A DNA stretch of 24,477 nt, taken from a virus. Location: positions 1-24,477 of IMG/VR virus record IMGVR_UViG_3300033153_006519. The stretch is one strand, 5' to 3'. Under the pieces are notes generated by a model. That model did not search any database, was not told the origin of the DNA, and saw only the letters and a list, made by a program, of their open reading frames with translations. Positions 13,510-21,061 of the stretch are shown here, piece after piece. A program made the translations under genes and the position numbers. Each line of letters opens with the position of its first letter. Within the stretch, counting starts at the first letter, position 1.

Positions 13510-15671
13510 GCCTGGTGCATCCTTCGAAGGTGTTGGTGCTTAGGAGGAATGGTGTCGCCACCAGCCGCTTCGACTACCGTATAGGTGAACGTCTGGGTGT
13601 ACGTGTCGAGATCGGTCCCATCATTTAACTCCAGACGGATCGTACCTGTTTCGCCGTTGGCGACGTTCGTGCTGTCGATTTGAAACGAAAGTGCAGCAAC
13701 AAATGCAGTATCTGTAACCAAATCCGCAGCAAGAGAAAACGTCCCGTCTTCGCTGGCGGCATTATTATTGGCGACATAAGTACCGCTGCCGGATAGGATC
13801 TCGGAGATATCGTCGTTGTTTAGATATGCCGCCGTCGCCACCGCTTTAACGTGTGTTGAAACTGTCGTGATCGCCGTGTCACCGCCGCTGTTGTGATTAT
13901 ACGCCCAGCGGAAATCAGCCGTTCCCGTCGCACCGCCGCTATTATAGGCGCGGGCCAAAATGATGTACGTGACATCCACATCGAGGCTGGCATCCGCGTT
14001 GAGAGCAGCGTGTTCCTCGGTCGTTACCGTTATTGCAAAACCGCTAGACCGGGTGGTAGAGCTATCTTCGACAATGACATAGTGTGTGCGGAAAAGCTCT
14101 AAATCGTCAGTGAGGGCACCGGTGGTCGTAATCTCTTGGATATCGACCTGTATTGACGTGTCAGCCCAAGTATCAACGGCTATCTCGACGTATGTACCTA
14201 CTGCTCCCAGCGTCGCAGTCTCCGACACATATACTTTACCCGTGGTGCCGCCGAAGTCCGTTCCGGTGATCGTAACGTCTTGCTCACCATCCCAGACCAC
14301 TTCGTCACTGTTAACATCAGTAATGGCGGGAGTCGTACCCGCCAAAGAGCCAAGACGTAGCAACGACATCTGCGCCGATTGCGCCGCTATAGCTCCCGAA
14401 GCCGTACCAATCCTATCATTCCGGCTATAAATACTATCACCAGCCGTCAGGCCCGTGAGTAACCCACCACATGAGATGCTGGCTGTCGCTGATGTGCTAT
14501 TGCGATTGTATGTACTGCCGCCGGTGATCTCGATGTCTGTCGTATTGACGCGGAACTGGATTGCCGGGACGGCGCGACTGACACCAATAGAAGACGTTCG
14601 AGCGTGTGTGGCAAAAACGAAATAATCGTCATTCACATCCACATCCACGTTGGCATTAGTTGCCGTGTGGGTGAACCCGGCTGTATCGATGTGGGGAACG
14701 GTATCCCACGCAAAGTTTGTCGCAGCGGCGTTGAAGTTGCCTGACGTAGCTTCAACGATGCAGGTCTCGGCACCCGCTGGCAGTTGCCAAATCTCCAGCG
14801 ACGAACCCGCAAGATAGTTTACAGTCGAGCTTTCGCCGTCTGCGCGAACATGACGAAGAACCAAGACATCCAATGCAGCGACATCAATAATGCCACCCCA
14901 TGACAGACACCCGTCATCAGAGTTGTCCGTTGTCCGTAGATAGGTCTGCGTGTGAGAGCCAGCGACAGCGACGGTATCTAGTTCGAGATGCGACAGAAGC
15001 TCATTTCTAGAACCCGAGCCAGATGCGTCCAAAGGAACAGAATAACTGATAAAGTACCGGCCCGCAGATGTAATCGTAATGCTGTCGGTGGACCGGGAAA
15101 ATCCCGTGTCTTGCTCATCATTGGTATCCCAGACAATCGATGCCTCGGACCCATTACCTGTTACGACAGCCTTGTTCGATGATGTCGAATAACGACCAAA
15201 CGCATCGCCATCATCAAGTTTAAGAATTGAAATACCAGACCGATCACCAGCTTGGCGTGTCGGCGAGCCTGTCGTCGAGTTATCCCTCCTGTCTGAACGA
15301 ATTAACAATGATTGCGAAGACGTAGAAACATTGATGATCGCAAAGCCGCTGACAATATACTCTTGAGAGCCACCGCTCTTCCGAATATAGCCACTGGACT
15401 GCCCAGGAACGATGTTCGCGCCATTGAGGCGCAAATATGTCATCCAGTTGATGCGTTCGTTGTTGGTCGTACTCGTCGTGCCAAAATGGTCTGAATAAGT
15501 GACCAGATAATTGCCGGTATCGACAAGCGTAAATGTGCCAGCAGAATATGTGACTGCCGTTCCGCTAACCGCTACCTGCGTATCCCAATCGTGATCGAGG
15601 GTCGATCCCGTGGTCGGCAGGGTTGATGTATCCGACGCATTGCGTCGGACCATATAATCTAGGTTAGCCAT
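13506..15671 (-). CDS. Tail adhesin with three C1q-like repeats and an IPT/TIG domain
   Basis: A 721-residue, Ser/Thr/Gly/Asn-rich beta protein. Three successive domains of about 145 residues (about 1-150, 155-300, 300-450) each have a W-DT motif, a G-YF-x-Y strand and a closing hydrophobic strand (SGISILKL, SLEIWQL, MSLLRL); the layout resembles C1q/TNF jelly rolls. Next comes an IPT/TIG Ig-like domain (about 452-520: TPAITDVNSDEVVWDGEQDV then ITGTDFGGTTGKVYVS). The C-terminal 200 residues form further beta domains. These are binding modules, so receptor recognition on the host surface is likely. The ATG at 15671 has a weak ribosome site. Base composition is clearly lower in GC than the flanks (30 of 60 in one hand-counted sample, versus 39 of 60 in the polymerase gene), suggesting foreign origin. 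Confidence 0.75.
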   Translation of the reverse strand: MANLDYMVRRNASDTSTLPTTGSTLDHDWDTQVAVSGTAVTYSAGTFTLVDTGNYLVTYSDHFGTTSTTNNERINWMTYLRLNGANIVPGQSSGYIRKSGGSQEYIVSGFAIINVSTSSQSLLIRSDRRDNSTTGSPTRQAGDRSGISILKLDDGDAFGRYSTSSNKAVVTGNGSEASIVWDTNDEQDTGFSRSTDSITITSAGRYFISYSVPLDASGSGSRNELLSHLELDTVAVAGSHTQTYLRTTDNSDDGCLSWGGIIDVAALDVLVLRHVRADGESSTVNYLAGSSLEIWQLPAGAETCIVEATSGNFNAAATNFAWDTVPHIDTAGFTHTATNANVDVDVNDDYFVFATHARTSSIGVSRAVPAIQFRVNTTDIEITGGSTYNRNSTSATASISCGGLLTGLTAGDSIYSRNDRIGTASGAIAAQSAQMSLLRLGSLAGTTPAITDVNSDEVVWDGEQDVTITGTDFGGTTGKVYVSETATLGAVGTYVEIAVDTWADTSIQVDIQEITTTGALTDDLELFRTHYVIVEDSSTTRSSGFAITVTTEEHAALNADASLDVDVTYIILARAYNSGGATGTADFRWAYNHNSGGDTAITTVSTHVKAVATAAYLNNDDISEILSGSGTYVANNNAASEDGTFSLAADLVTDTAFVAALSFQIDSTNVANGETGTIRLELNDGTDLDTYTQTFTYTVVEAAGGDTIPPKHQHLRRMHQA

Positions 15672-15688
15672 CTAAATCTGAAAGGGCA

Positions 15689-16399
15689 TCAGTCATTCAC
15701 CCCCTTTTTATAGACTCGAAATGACACTTGCTGATATGTAACAGCCACCGTCGCCTTCTTAAAGACTGCAATGACACCTGACCATTCGTCGCTAGAGGTC
15801 GAGGTCAGGTTCGCGGTCAGTGCCGTCGTAGCGGATGTGATCTGACTGCCGGAACAGGACGAGTTGTCGCCCGATCCTCCGGGGTTAAAGGTGTAGTTTT
15901 GTGTCCAACCATCGCCACTGTCGATGGAGATGTCGCCACCAGTGTCCTGACCTGCGACAAAGATGGCGTAGTTGTCGGCTTGCGCCAGCGTGGCCGTCGC
16001 TCCAATGGAGAAGGTGGACGAGGGGCTTGTCACGCTGTTGACGGCGGTCAGGTCGAGCGGGGTAGCGTCAAACGCACCCTCAATCTCAAACAGGCCGATA
16101 CTAAGCTGTTCGTCGTTTGTCCAAGCAACAAAAGCCTCGGTCTCATCACCATGAGAAATCTTGTAGAAGATGGCCGAGGAAGAAGTGCCGTCGGCCGAGA
16201 CCTCAAAAGCCGCTTGGGTCCAGAAGTCCCCGGAGCCATCCTCATCCCGAACGGTGGGGTCTTCGACACCCTTGTCCCAGTTCAGAGCAACAATCAGCAG
16301 ATTACCGAGCGTGGCCGTCGCGCCAAGCTCCTGTGTGTGGTCGGGGGTGGTGGCAACATTACCGTCGAAGGACGAGTTTACTACGCTACCGAACGCCAT
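15689..16399 (-). CDS. Beta-sandwich phage structural protein (tail/adhesin accessory)
   Basis: A 236-residue protein with no signal peptide, rich in Thr, Ser, Ala, Gly and Asp. It has repeating short strands: LGNLLIVALNWDKG near 31-44, a GDFWTQAAFE strand, a SSSAIFYKISHGDET strand, a NYAIFVAGQDTGG strand, and a C-terminal SDEWSGVIAVFKKA. The LLIVAxxW, then W-T, then IFYK, then AxxVFK order is a beta-sandwich type common in phage tail-region proteins. The start at 16399 has an AGGTGG ahead and lies inside the tiny Arg-rich gene at 16386-16454, so the two are translationally linked. It shares the lower GC content of the adhesin next door. Virion attachment is inferred. Confidence 0.7.
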   Translation of the reverse strand: MAFGSVVNSSFDGNVATTPDHTQELGATATLGNLLIVALNWDKGVEDPTVRDEDGSGDFWTQAAFEVSADGTSSSAIFYKISHGDETEAFVAWTNDEQLSIGLFEIEGAFDATPLDLTAVNSVTSPSSTFSIGATATLAQADNYAIFVAGQDTGGDISIDSGDGWTQNYTFNPGGSGDNSSCSGSQITSATTALTANLTSTSSDEWSGVIAVFKKATVAVTYQQVSFRVYKKGVND

Positions 16400-16454
16400 G
16401 ACGAGACCACCTGTTCCAGATGCGCTGAGATACGCGACGGCGAGCGCGAGCCAT
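16386..16454 (-). CDS. 22-residue Arg-rich peptide gene leading the tail module
   Basis: Reads MARARRRVSQRIWNRWSRHG plus two more residues: 22 codons with eight arginines and two tryptophans, closed by TAG. Its ribosome site is excellent (CGGAGGAT four to ten bases before the ATG), better than that of the following 236-residue gene, whose ATG it overlaps by 14 bases in another frame. It is therefore a plausible leader peptide driving coupled translation of the tail protein, or a tiny basic protein in its own right. No similarity is claimed. Without the strong ribosome site I would have dismissed it. Confidence 0.5.
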   Translation of the reverse strand: MARARRRVSQRIWNRWSRHGVR

Positions 16455-16498
16455 TTTATCCTCCGGTTTTACGTGCGCGGCACCATACCACATCTGTT

Positions 16499-16531
16499 CT
16501 CAGAGCGGCAGATGCAGGACGCCGCCCTGAG
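16499..16531 (-). promoter_or_regulatory. 11-bp hairpin before the tail module
   Basis: Arms 16499-16509 and 16521-16531 pair over 11 positions in the minus-strand RNA (one G-U pair) with an 11-base loop. There is no U run after it. It overlaps the inner flank of the long inverted repeat by four bases, so the two structures would compete. It lies about 45 bases before the ATG of the small Arg-rich gene. A 5' UTR control element or RNA processing site is possible. Confidence 0.5.
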
Positions 16532-16632
16532 TAATGAGTGAAAAATTCCTAAGAGGCGGCAATATGCAGGTTAGGGGAGCTGAGACAGTATAGTAAATGG
16601 TTTGCTCTTAGGATATTTTCACTTATCACTCA
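16528..16632 (-). repeat. 28-base imperfect inverted repeat with a 49-base spacer
   Basis: Arms at 16528-16555 and 16605-16632 match at 24 of 28 positions when one is reverse-complemented; the inner 9 bases (TCCTAAGAG) are exact. The outer end of the second arm contains the stop codon of the primase-helicase gene. The spacer is AT-rich and holds TTTACTATACTGTC on the minus strand, where TATACT could be a -10 box without a good -35. It marks the boundary between the GC-rich replication module and the lower-GC tail module. Terminator, promoter/operator or module-boundary repeat are all possible. Confidence 0.65.
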
Positions 16633-18837
16633 CTTTCTATTACGGTCTTTTCCCTTTGTTTTCCGAGACTTAACCCCCGTCTTGAGGTGAGTGATTTTCT
16701 CGCCCGTCGTCGAGATGCCGAGCTCGGCCTTGCGCTCGGCTTGGCTCGCGCTGCGCCAATATGCCCCACTTCTCAAGATCCGAGCCACCTCCTGTTCATT
16801 TTTCACTCGGAAGCGTGTGCCGCCTGGCTTGGTCTCAGGGTCCAGATGAGGCAGCGATCGCCAGATATTTCCACGCACGGCCTCGAGCGTTTTATCGGGC
16901 ACGTCCTCGTGCGCCGCGGCCTGGTGCATGCGCATGTCGAACTGTGATTTGCTGATGATGTCCTGCTCGACGTGCTCCTCGAGCCACGACATGATGCGCG
17001 CCTGGGGCGAGGCGGTCTGCTCGATCATCGTGCGCTTGGCCGCGGTCATCGGCGGCGATGATGGAGCGAATTTCGACACGTCCCGACGCTGCAGCCAGTG
17101 CCAGATCGCAGCGACCTCGGTGTCCATGTCCTGGGCGACCTGGCGTCCCTTCTCGCCACCGATGGGCTCGTCGGGGTTTCGTATCACCATGAGGCGCCGG
17201 TCGTCTGCGTCTATGACCAGGCCGTCGGTGTGGTTCGAGAAGATCAGCGCGACGAACCATATCTTTTCGTCGACCGCCTCGACGCCCTTGCGCTTGATCG
17301 CCACGCTTCCGACCCGGCTATCGATGCGCTTCTTGAGCTTATCGTACGCGTCCCAGCCGTCCTGCTTGGAGAGCTGGCCTTGGGTCTCCTCGATGATCAC
17401 GAGCTGACACTCGGACATCCAGCCATTGTAGTTTTCGTTCTGGTAGCCGATGCCGAGGATCTCGGCCATGTCGCTGTCGTGCGCCTGGCCGCGCCACACC
17501 TTCGACAAGACACCTCCGAGCATCGATCGGCCAACGCCCTGCACGCCGTCGGTCACCATCATCACGCTGAACGGTCTCTCGTCGGGGTGCTGCGCCTTGT
17601 ACGCCAGCATGTCGAGGAACGCCCTTCTCTCCTCGGGGACGGGCACCAGCCACTCGATATGGCGCAGGAAGGCCTTTGGTGTCGCGTCAGTAGTTGGATG
17701 CTCGATCGGTGACCAGCGATTACATAGCGGGTCGATCGCGATCGGTGCGCCTGGCTCGTAACCATAGTCGTTGAACACTGTCGTCTCCTTTGCTTCCTTG
17801 AATGCGGTCAGGATCATCACCGGGCTGTCACGATCGGGCGTCATCATCTTGCCTTTGAAGCCCTGTAGCAAAGCAGCAGCCCCCATCTCGTATATCCATT
17901 TGCCCTTGCCGTGCGCGTACAGGTCGACGAGCTGCCCCTTGGCGCCGTGAGCCACGATCGCGTACTTGTCCTGCAGCCACGGCAGAGGGTCGTAGCGGGC
18001 ACACTCAGGCGCGCCCTCGCTGGCGTAGAGCTCCATCAAGTCGGGGAATTTCACCTTGGTACAATGGCCGTGCAAACACTTAAAACCACGTATGGCGGCG
18101 TTGTCGTCACCGCCCCGGCCGAGGGGAAAATACGCCGCTTCCCCGCTGCCAGTCGTGTGCTCGTCGGCGTTGGGACACTGTACGATGACCCGCTCGTCCT
18201 CCTCACGCAGCACCTTCCCGTTCGCGAGCATCCAGGTCAGCAGCTCGTCGACCACGTCGACCCGGCCCACGTTCTCGATGCGCGGCTGGGCTTTCTTGCG
18301 TGCTACTCCCAAGGGCGTGTCACCCATCACCTCTTGCCAGGTGAAGCGTCTTTTGCTCATCTCGACGCGGCACGCGAACTTGGTCCGCTTGTGCCAGGAT
18401 CCAGGTATGCGAAACACATGGACGGCATCGCGGATCGCCGGGTCGGTGCGGCCGGCGTCGCTGAGCCCGCACATGATCTGCTCGGCTAAAGTGACATCCT
18501 CAATCGGCTCGTCGAGCGTGTAGCCGTACTGCCAGTTGCCTGGCGATGTCTCAGCACGCCACGAGGGCTCGCCCTCGGGCACGGGAGCCTTGGTGCCGAT
18601 GTCGTCCAGTACGATGCAGTGCATGGCGACGAAGTCCACCAGACGGCGTCTCACGCGATCCTCGGCGGTCTCGCACGTCGAGGCGCAGAAGTACCAGGCG
18701 TCGGTCTTGCGTTGGTTGAGGTCGCCCGGCCGGCATTGGTACATCCCGCCGCTGGGCTTGAGTTTGGCGAGCACGACCTGGGACAGGCCCTTGCCGAAGA
18801 TGGCTTGCAGAAATTTGTCAGTGCTGATATTTTTCAT
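16630..18837 (-). CDS. Primase-helicase (AEP-like primase plus SF3/VapE-like helicase)
   Basis: A 735-residue replication protein. Residues about 50-170 resemble an archaeo-eukaryotic/RepB-like primase: acidic pair in VLDDIGTK (78-79), ETSPGNWQYGY (96-106) and VFRIPGSWHKR (141-151). A zinc site follows (Cys221, His227, Cys254, Cys259). The helicase part has Walker A GVQGVGRS (431-438) with Arg in place of the usual Lys, Walker B QLVIIEE (478-484), sensor Asn535 in FSNH and an arginine pair at 547-548, the order of SF3-like phage helicases (VapE/DUF5906 type). It would prime and unwind phage DNA beside the family A polymerase encoded just upstream. The C-terminus is basic. The ATG at 18837 has AAGGAA ahead, held in a small hairpin loop. 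Confidence 0.85.
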   Translation of the reverse strand: MKNISTDKFLQAIFGKGLSQVVLAKLKPSGGMYQCRPGDLNQRKTDAWYFCASTCETAEDRVRRRLVDFVAMHCIVLDDIGTKAPVPEGEPSWRAETSPGNWQYGYTLDEPIEDVTLAEQIMCGLSDAGRTDPAIRDAVHVFRIPGSWHKRTKFACRVEMSKRRFTWQEVMGDTPLGVARKKAQPRIENVGRVDVVDELLTWMLANGKVLREEDERVIVQCPNADEHTTGSGEAAYFPLGRGGDDNAAIRGFKCLHGHCTKVKFPDLMELYASEGAPECARYDPLPWLQDKYAIVAHGAKGQLVDLYAHGKGKWIYEMGAAALLQGFKGKMMTPDRDSPVMILTAFKEAKETTVFNDYGYEPGAPIAIDPLCNRWSPIEHPTTDATPKAFLRHIEWLVPVPEERRAFLDMLAYKAQHPDERPFSVMMVTDGVQGVGRSMLGGVLSKVWRGQAHDSDMAEILGIGYQNENYNGWMSECQLVIIEETQGQLSKQDGWDAYDKLKKRIDSRVGSVAIKRKGVEAVDEKIWFVALIFSNHTDGLVIDADDRRLMVIRNPDEPIGGEKGRQVAQDMDTEVAAIWHWLQRRDVSKFAPSSPPMTAAKRTMIEQTASPQARIMSWLEEHVEQDIISKSQFDMRMHQAAAHEDVPDKTLEAVRGNIWRSLPHLDPETKPGGTRFRVKNEQEVARILRSGAYWRSASQAERKAELGISTTGEKITHLKTGVKSRKTKGKDRNRK

Positions 18838-18838
18838 G

Positions 18839-18855
18839 TGCTGTTCCTTTCAGCA
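18839..18855 (-). promoter_or_regulatory. Ribosome site of the primase-helicase held in a hairpin loop
   Basis: On the minus strand TGCTG and CAGCA form a 5-bp stem around the loop AAAGGAA, which contains the Shine-Dalgarno sequence; the ATG is two bases after the stem. A short stem presenting the site in its loop could tune initiation. Confidence 0.4.
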
Positions 18856-18874
18856 GGGTTTGCAGAACCCACCG

Positions 18875-18902
18875 GGGGCGGGGCCGTCATGGGCACCGCC
18901 CC
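18875..18902 (-). terminator. Strong hairpin directly after the polymerase stop
   Basis: Arms 18875-18885 and 18892-18902 pair over 11 positions with one mismatch (minus strand GGGGCGGTGCC, loop CATGAC, GGCCCCGCCCC). The first arm begins at the polymerase stop codon. No U run follows, so it is more likely an attenuator or 3'-end stabiliser than a full terminator. A weaker GGGTT/AACCC stem follows it. Confidence 0.45.
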
Positions 18903-20992
18903 TACTTTTTGGCGTAGACGGTGTTGACATACGTGGCAACGTCGATCGGCAGACCAGCCATCCACGGTGCCCGTTTTCGCATCGCCTTGTCTAGCCTCTT
19001 CTCCCACATTTTCGCATTCGCCGCCGGCACCTCGAGCACGACCTCGTCGTGGACGTGCGCCACTATGGGAGCTCTATCAAGCTGCCGCATGGCGTAGCGC
19101 AGGATCTCCCCGGCGATGCTCTGAGTTGCGTTCTCGGCCATGAGACCGCCATACAGGTTCACGCGGGGCCACTCGGTGTCGCCCTCGGCCGGCGTCCAGG
19201 CTGCCTTGATGGCCGTGAGGTAGTAGGACTGGAACTCCTCGTTGTACTCGACGCGCGGCCTGGGGTAGGTGATCACGAGCTCGCCGGGCAGCAAACAAAA
19301 CAGCATGTCCCACGCCTTGTCATAGACGTACGAAACTTTCTCGGCGCCCTGGACCGAGCCGGGGTCGCGCACCGCCTTCATGGCTGCCTTGTCGAGACCC
19401 TTCCAGAAATCGACGGCCCATTGGTTCCGCCGGCGCCAGGTGCCGACGATGCGTTTGCGCTCCGCGAGCTCGATGACGATCTCGTAATTCCTGGCCATCG
19501 TTTGAAGTGCATTTGGTCCGCCTTGGAACCCCAGCGCCAGCTCGGTGACCTTGCCGATCTGTCTCATCTCCAAACCTCGTCCGGGGTAGATGCTCTCGGC
19601 GGTGACGGTGTAGACATCGATGCCGTCCGCGTACATCTTGAGCCTGGTCGCGGCGTTGGCGAGCCACGGCAGGCAGCGCGCCTCGATCTGGGCGTAGTCG
19701 CCCGCCACGAGACGCTTGCCCTTGCGGGCCTTGATCGTGGGCCTCAGACAGCGCGCCAGCGTCTTCATCGGTGTGTCGAGCTCGAGGTTGTTCATCACCG
19801 CCTTACGGATGCCGTGGAAGCCCGGCATCACGTCGCGCTTCATGTTGTGGAGCTGCGCGCCCGTGGACGAGAACCTCTTGGTCTGGCCGGCGCCTGAGTA
19901 GATGAACGCGCCGCGTAGCCGGCCGTCCTCACCGGCACGCGCCACCATGGATTTGAACTTCGACACGCTGGTGGATCCCGCTTGCTCGAGCAGCTCGATC
20001 ATCTCGATGAAGTCGTTATCCACGTCTTCCAGCTCGAGCAGGTTGGCGCGGGCGAACCGATCGAACGAGATCGTGACCTTGGTCTCGTCGGTGCGCCGGT
20101 CGGTCTTGTGGCGCGTGACGATCTTGCGGATCCGATCGTCCTGCTCCATATACGGCGCCGCCCAGTCCTTGACGCGAGCGAACTGCCTGGCGCTGGTGAT
20201 CTCGCCGTTCGTTAAAAGCGAGATCTGCTCGTGGATGTCGGCCAGCTCGTCGTCGGCGTACGCCGTGGCCGCGATCGCGAAGTTGACATCGATGCCAACG
20301 CCGCGGTCGTTGACCATCTCGTTGATGACGTAGTCCGCGAATTCGATATCGCTCAGCGCCGGCGAACACTCCTCGGCCGCGCGCTCGACGACCACGTCCT
20401 GCAGGCAGTATTCGCCGAACTCACGCATGAGCGACGGGTCGTTGTTGAACTCGCCGTTCTCCCAGTCGATCTTGCCGGCGGTCCACGGGATCGACAGCTT
20501 GCGGATGAGCTCCTTGCCGCGCTTGTCCTTCTGGGTACGCAGCTTCAAGCAGCGGCCAAGATTGTCTAAGGAAGCCGGCAGGGCGCGAGCACGGGCCTGG
20601 CTGGCGGTGCAGTACCAGGCCGACACGTTGGTCTCGGGTATGTCCTGGTCCCACAACTCGCGCATCATGCGCGACAGGCAGTGCTGTGTCATGACCCGCT
20701 CGAACGCCGCGTTGTGGGCGTGGACCGACCGAGGCTCGCCACGGGACAAGTGTTCGTATACCTCCCGCGGCAGCGGGCTCTGCTCGGGCCACCACAGCAC
20801 CGGGTCGTCGTCGTCGAACGCCCAGGCGAGCATCAGTATCTGCGTGCTCGGATCCTTGGCGTAGCGGTAGAGCCCGTGCTTGATCAGGTCGACCCTCGAC
20901 AGGCTCTCGTAGTGCGGGAGGAGGTCGAGGTTGTCGTCACGCAGCCCTGTGTCGAGCTCGATGGCGCTGTCGTTCGAGGTGTGCTGTCTCAT
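18902..20992 (-). CDS. Family A DNA polymerase with an altered 3'-5' exonuclease site
   Basis: A 696-residue phage replicative polymerase. The polymerase domain is complete: TKRFSSTGAQLHNMKR (371-386), motif A GDYAQIEARCLPW (431-443) with Asp432, motif B RQIGKVTELALGFQGG (477-492) with Lys481, and motif C HDE (648-650). The N-terminal DnaQ-like exonuclease keeps Exo II (AHNAAFE, 92-98) and Exo III (YCLQDV, 195-200), but the Exo I block that is normally DFET reads HYES (27-30), so the first metal-binding Asp is replaced by His while the Glu stays. Proofreading may be weakened. The ATG at 20992 follows AGGGG and stands only 12 bases after a terminator U run. It is upstream of the primase-helicase gene and in the same operon direction. 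Confidence 0.92.
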   Translation of the reverse strand: MRQHTSNDSAIELDTGLRDDNLDLLPHYESLSRVDLIKHGLYRYAKDPSTQILMLAWAFDDDDPVLWWPEQSPLPREVYEHLSRGEPRSVHAHNAAFERVMTQHCLSRMMRELWDQDIPETNVSAWYCTASQARARALPASLDNLGRCLKLRTQKDKRGKELIRKLSIPWTAGKIDWENGEFNNDPSLMREFGEYCLQDVVVERAAEECSPALSDIEFADYVINEMVNDRGVGIDVNFAIAATAYADDELADIHEQISLLTNGEITSARQFARVKDWAAPYMEQDDRIRKIVTRHKTDRRTDETKVTISFDRFARANLLELEDVDNDFIEMIELLEQAGSTSVSKFKSMVARAGEDGRLRGAFIYSGAGQTKRFSSTGAQLHNMKRDVMPGFHGIRKAVMNNLELDTPMKTLARCLRPTIKARKGKRLVAGDYAQIEARCLPWLANAATRLKMYADGIDVYTVTAESIYPGRGLEMRQIGKVTELALGFQGGPNALQTMARNYEIVIELAERKRIVGTWRRRNQWAVDFWKGLDKAAMKAVRDPGSVQGAEKVSYVYDKAWDMLFCLLPGELVITYPRPRVEYNEEFQSYYLTAIKAAWTPAEGDTEWPRVNLYGGLMAENATQSIAGEILRYAMRQLDRAPIVAHVHDEVVLEVPAANAKMWEKRLDKAMRKRAPWMAGLPIDVATYVNTVYAKK

Positions 20993-21004
20993 CTGATATC
21001 CCCT

Positions 21005-21040
21005 AAAAAAGGGGGTCGGCGCTTCCAGGCGCCGGCCCCC
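21005..21040 (-). terminator. Rho-independent terminator between the 233-residue gene and the polymerase
   Basis: On the minus strand GGGGGCCGGCGC, loop CTGGAA, GCGCCGACCCCC pair over 12 positions with one C-A mismatch (arms 21029-21040 and 21011-21022), then TTTTTT at 21010-21005. This is the most convincing intrinsic terminator in the window. It lies 22 bases after the upstream stop and ends 12 bases before the polymerase ATG. Confidence 0.88.
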
Positions 21041-21061
21041 GGTTCAGCCGTAGCAGTGAGC

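Noticed and set aside
16528-16632. Terminal inverted repeats of a small insertion element
   Set aside because: The 49-base spacer carries no gene, no flanking target-site duplication is evident, and the outer arm includes the stop codon of a complete gene.
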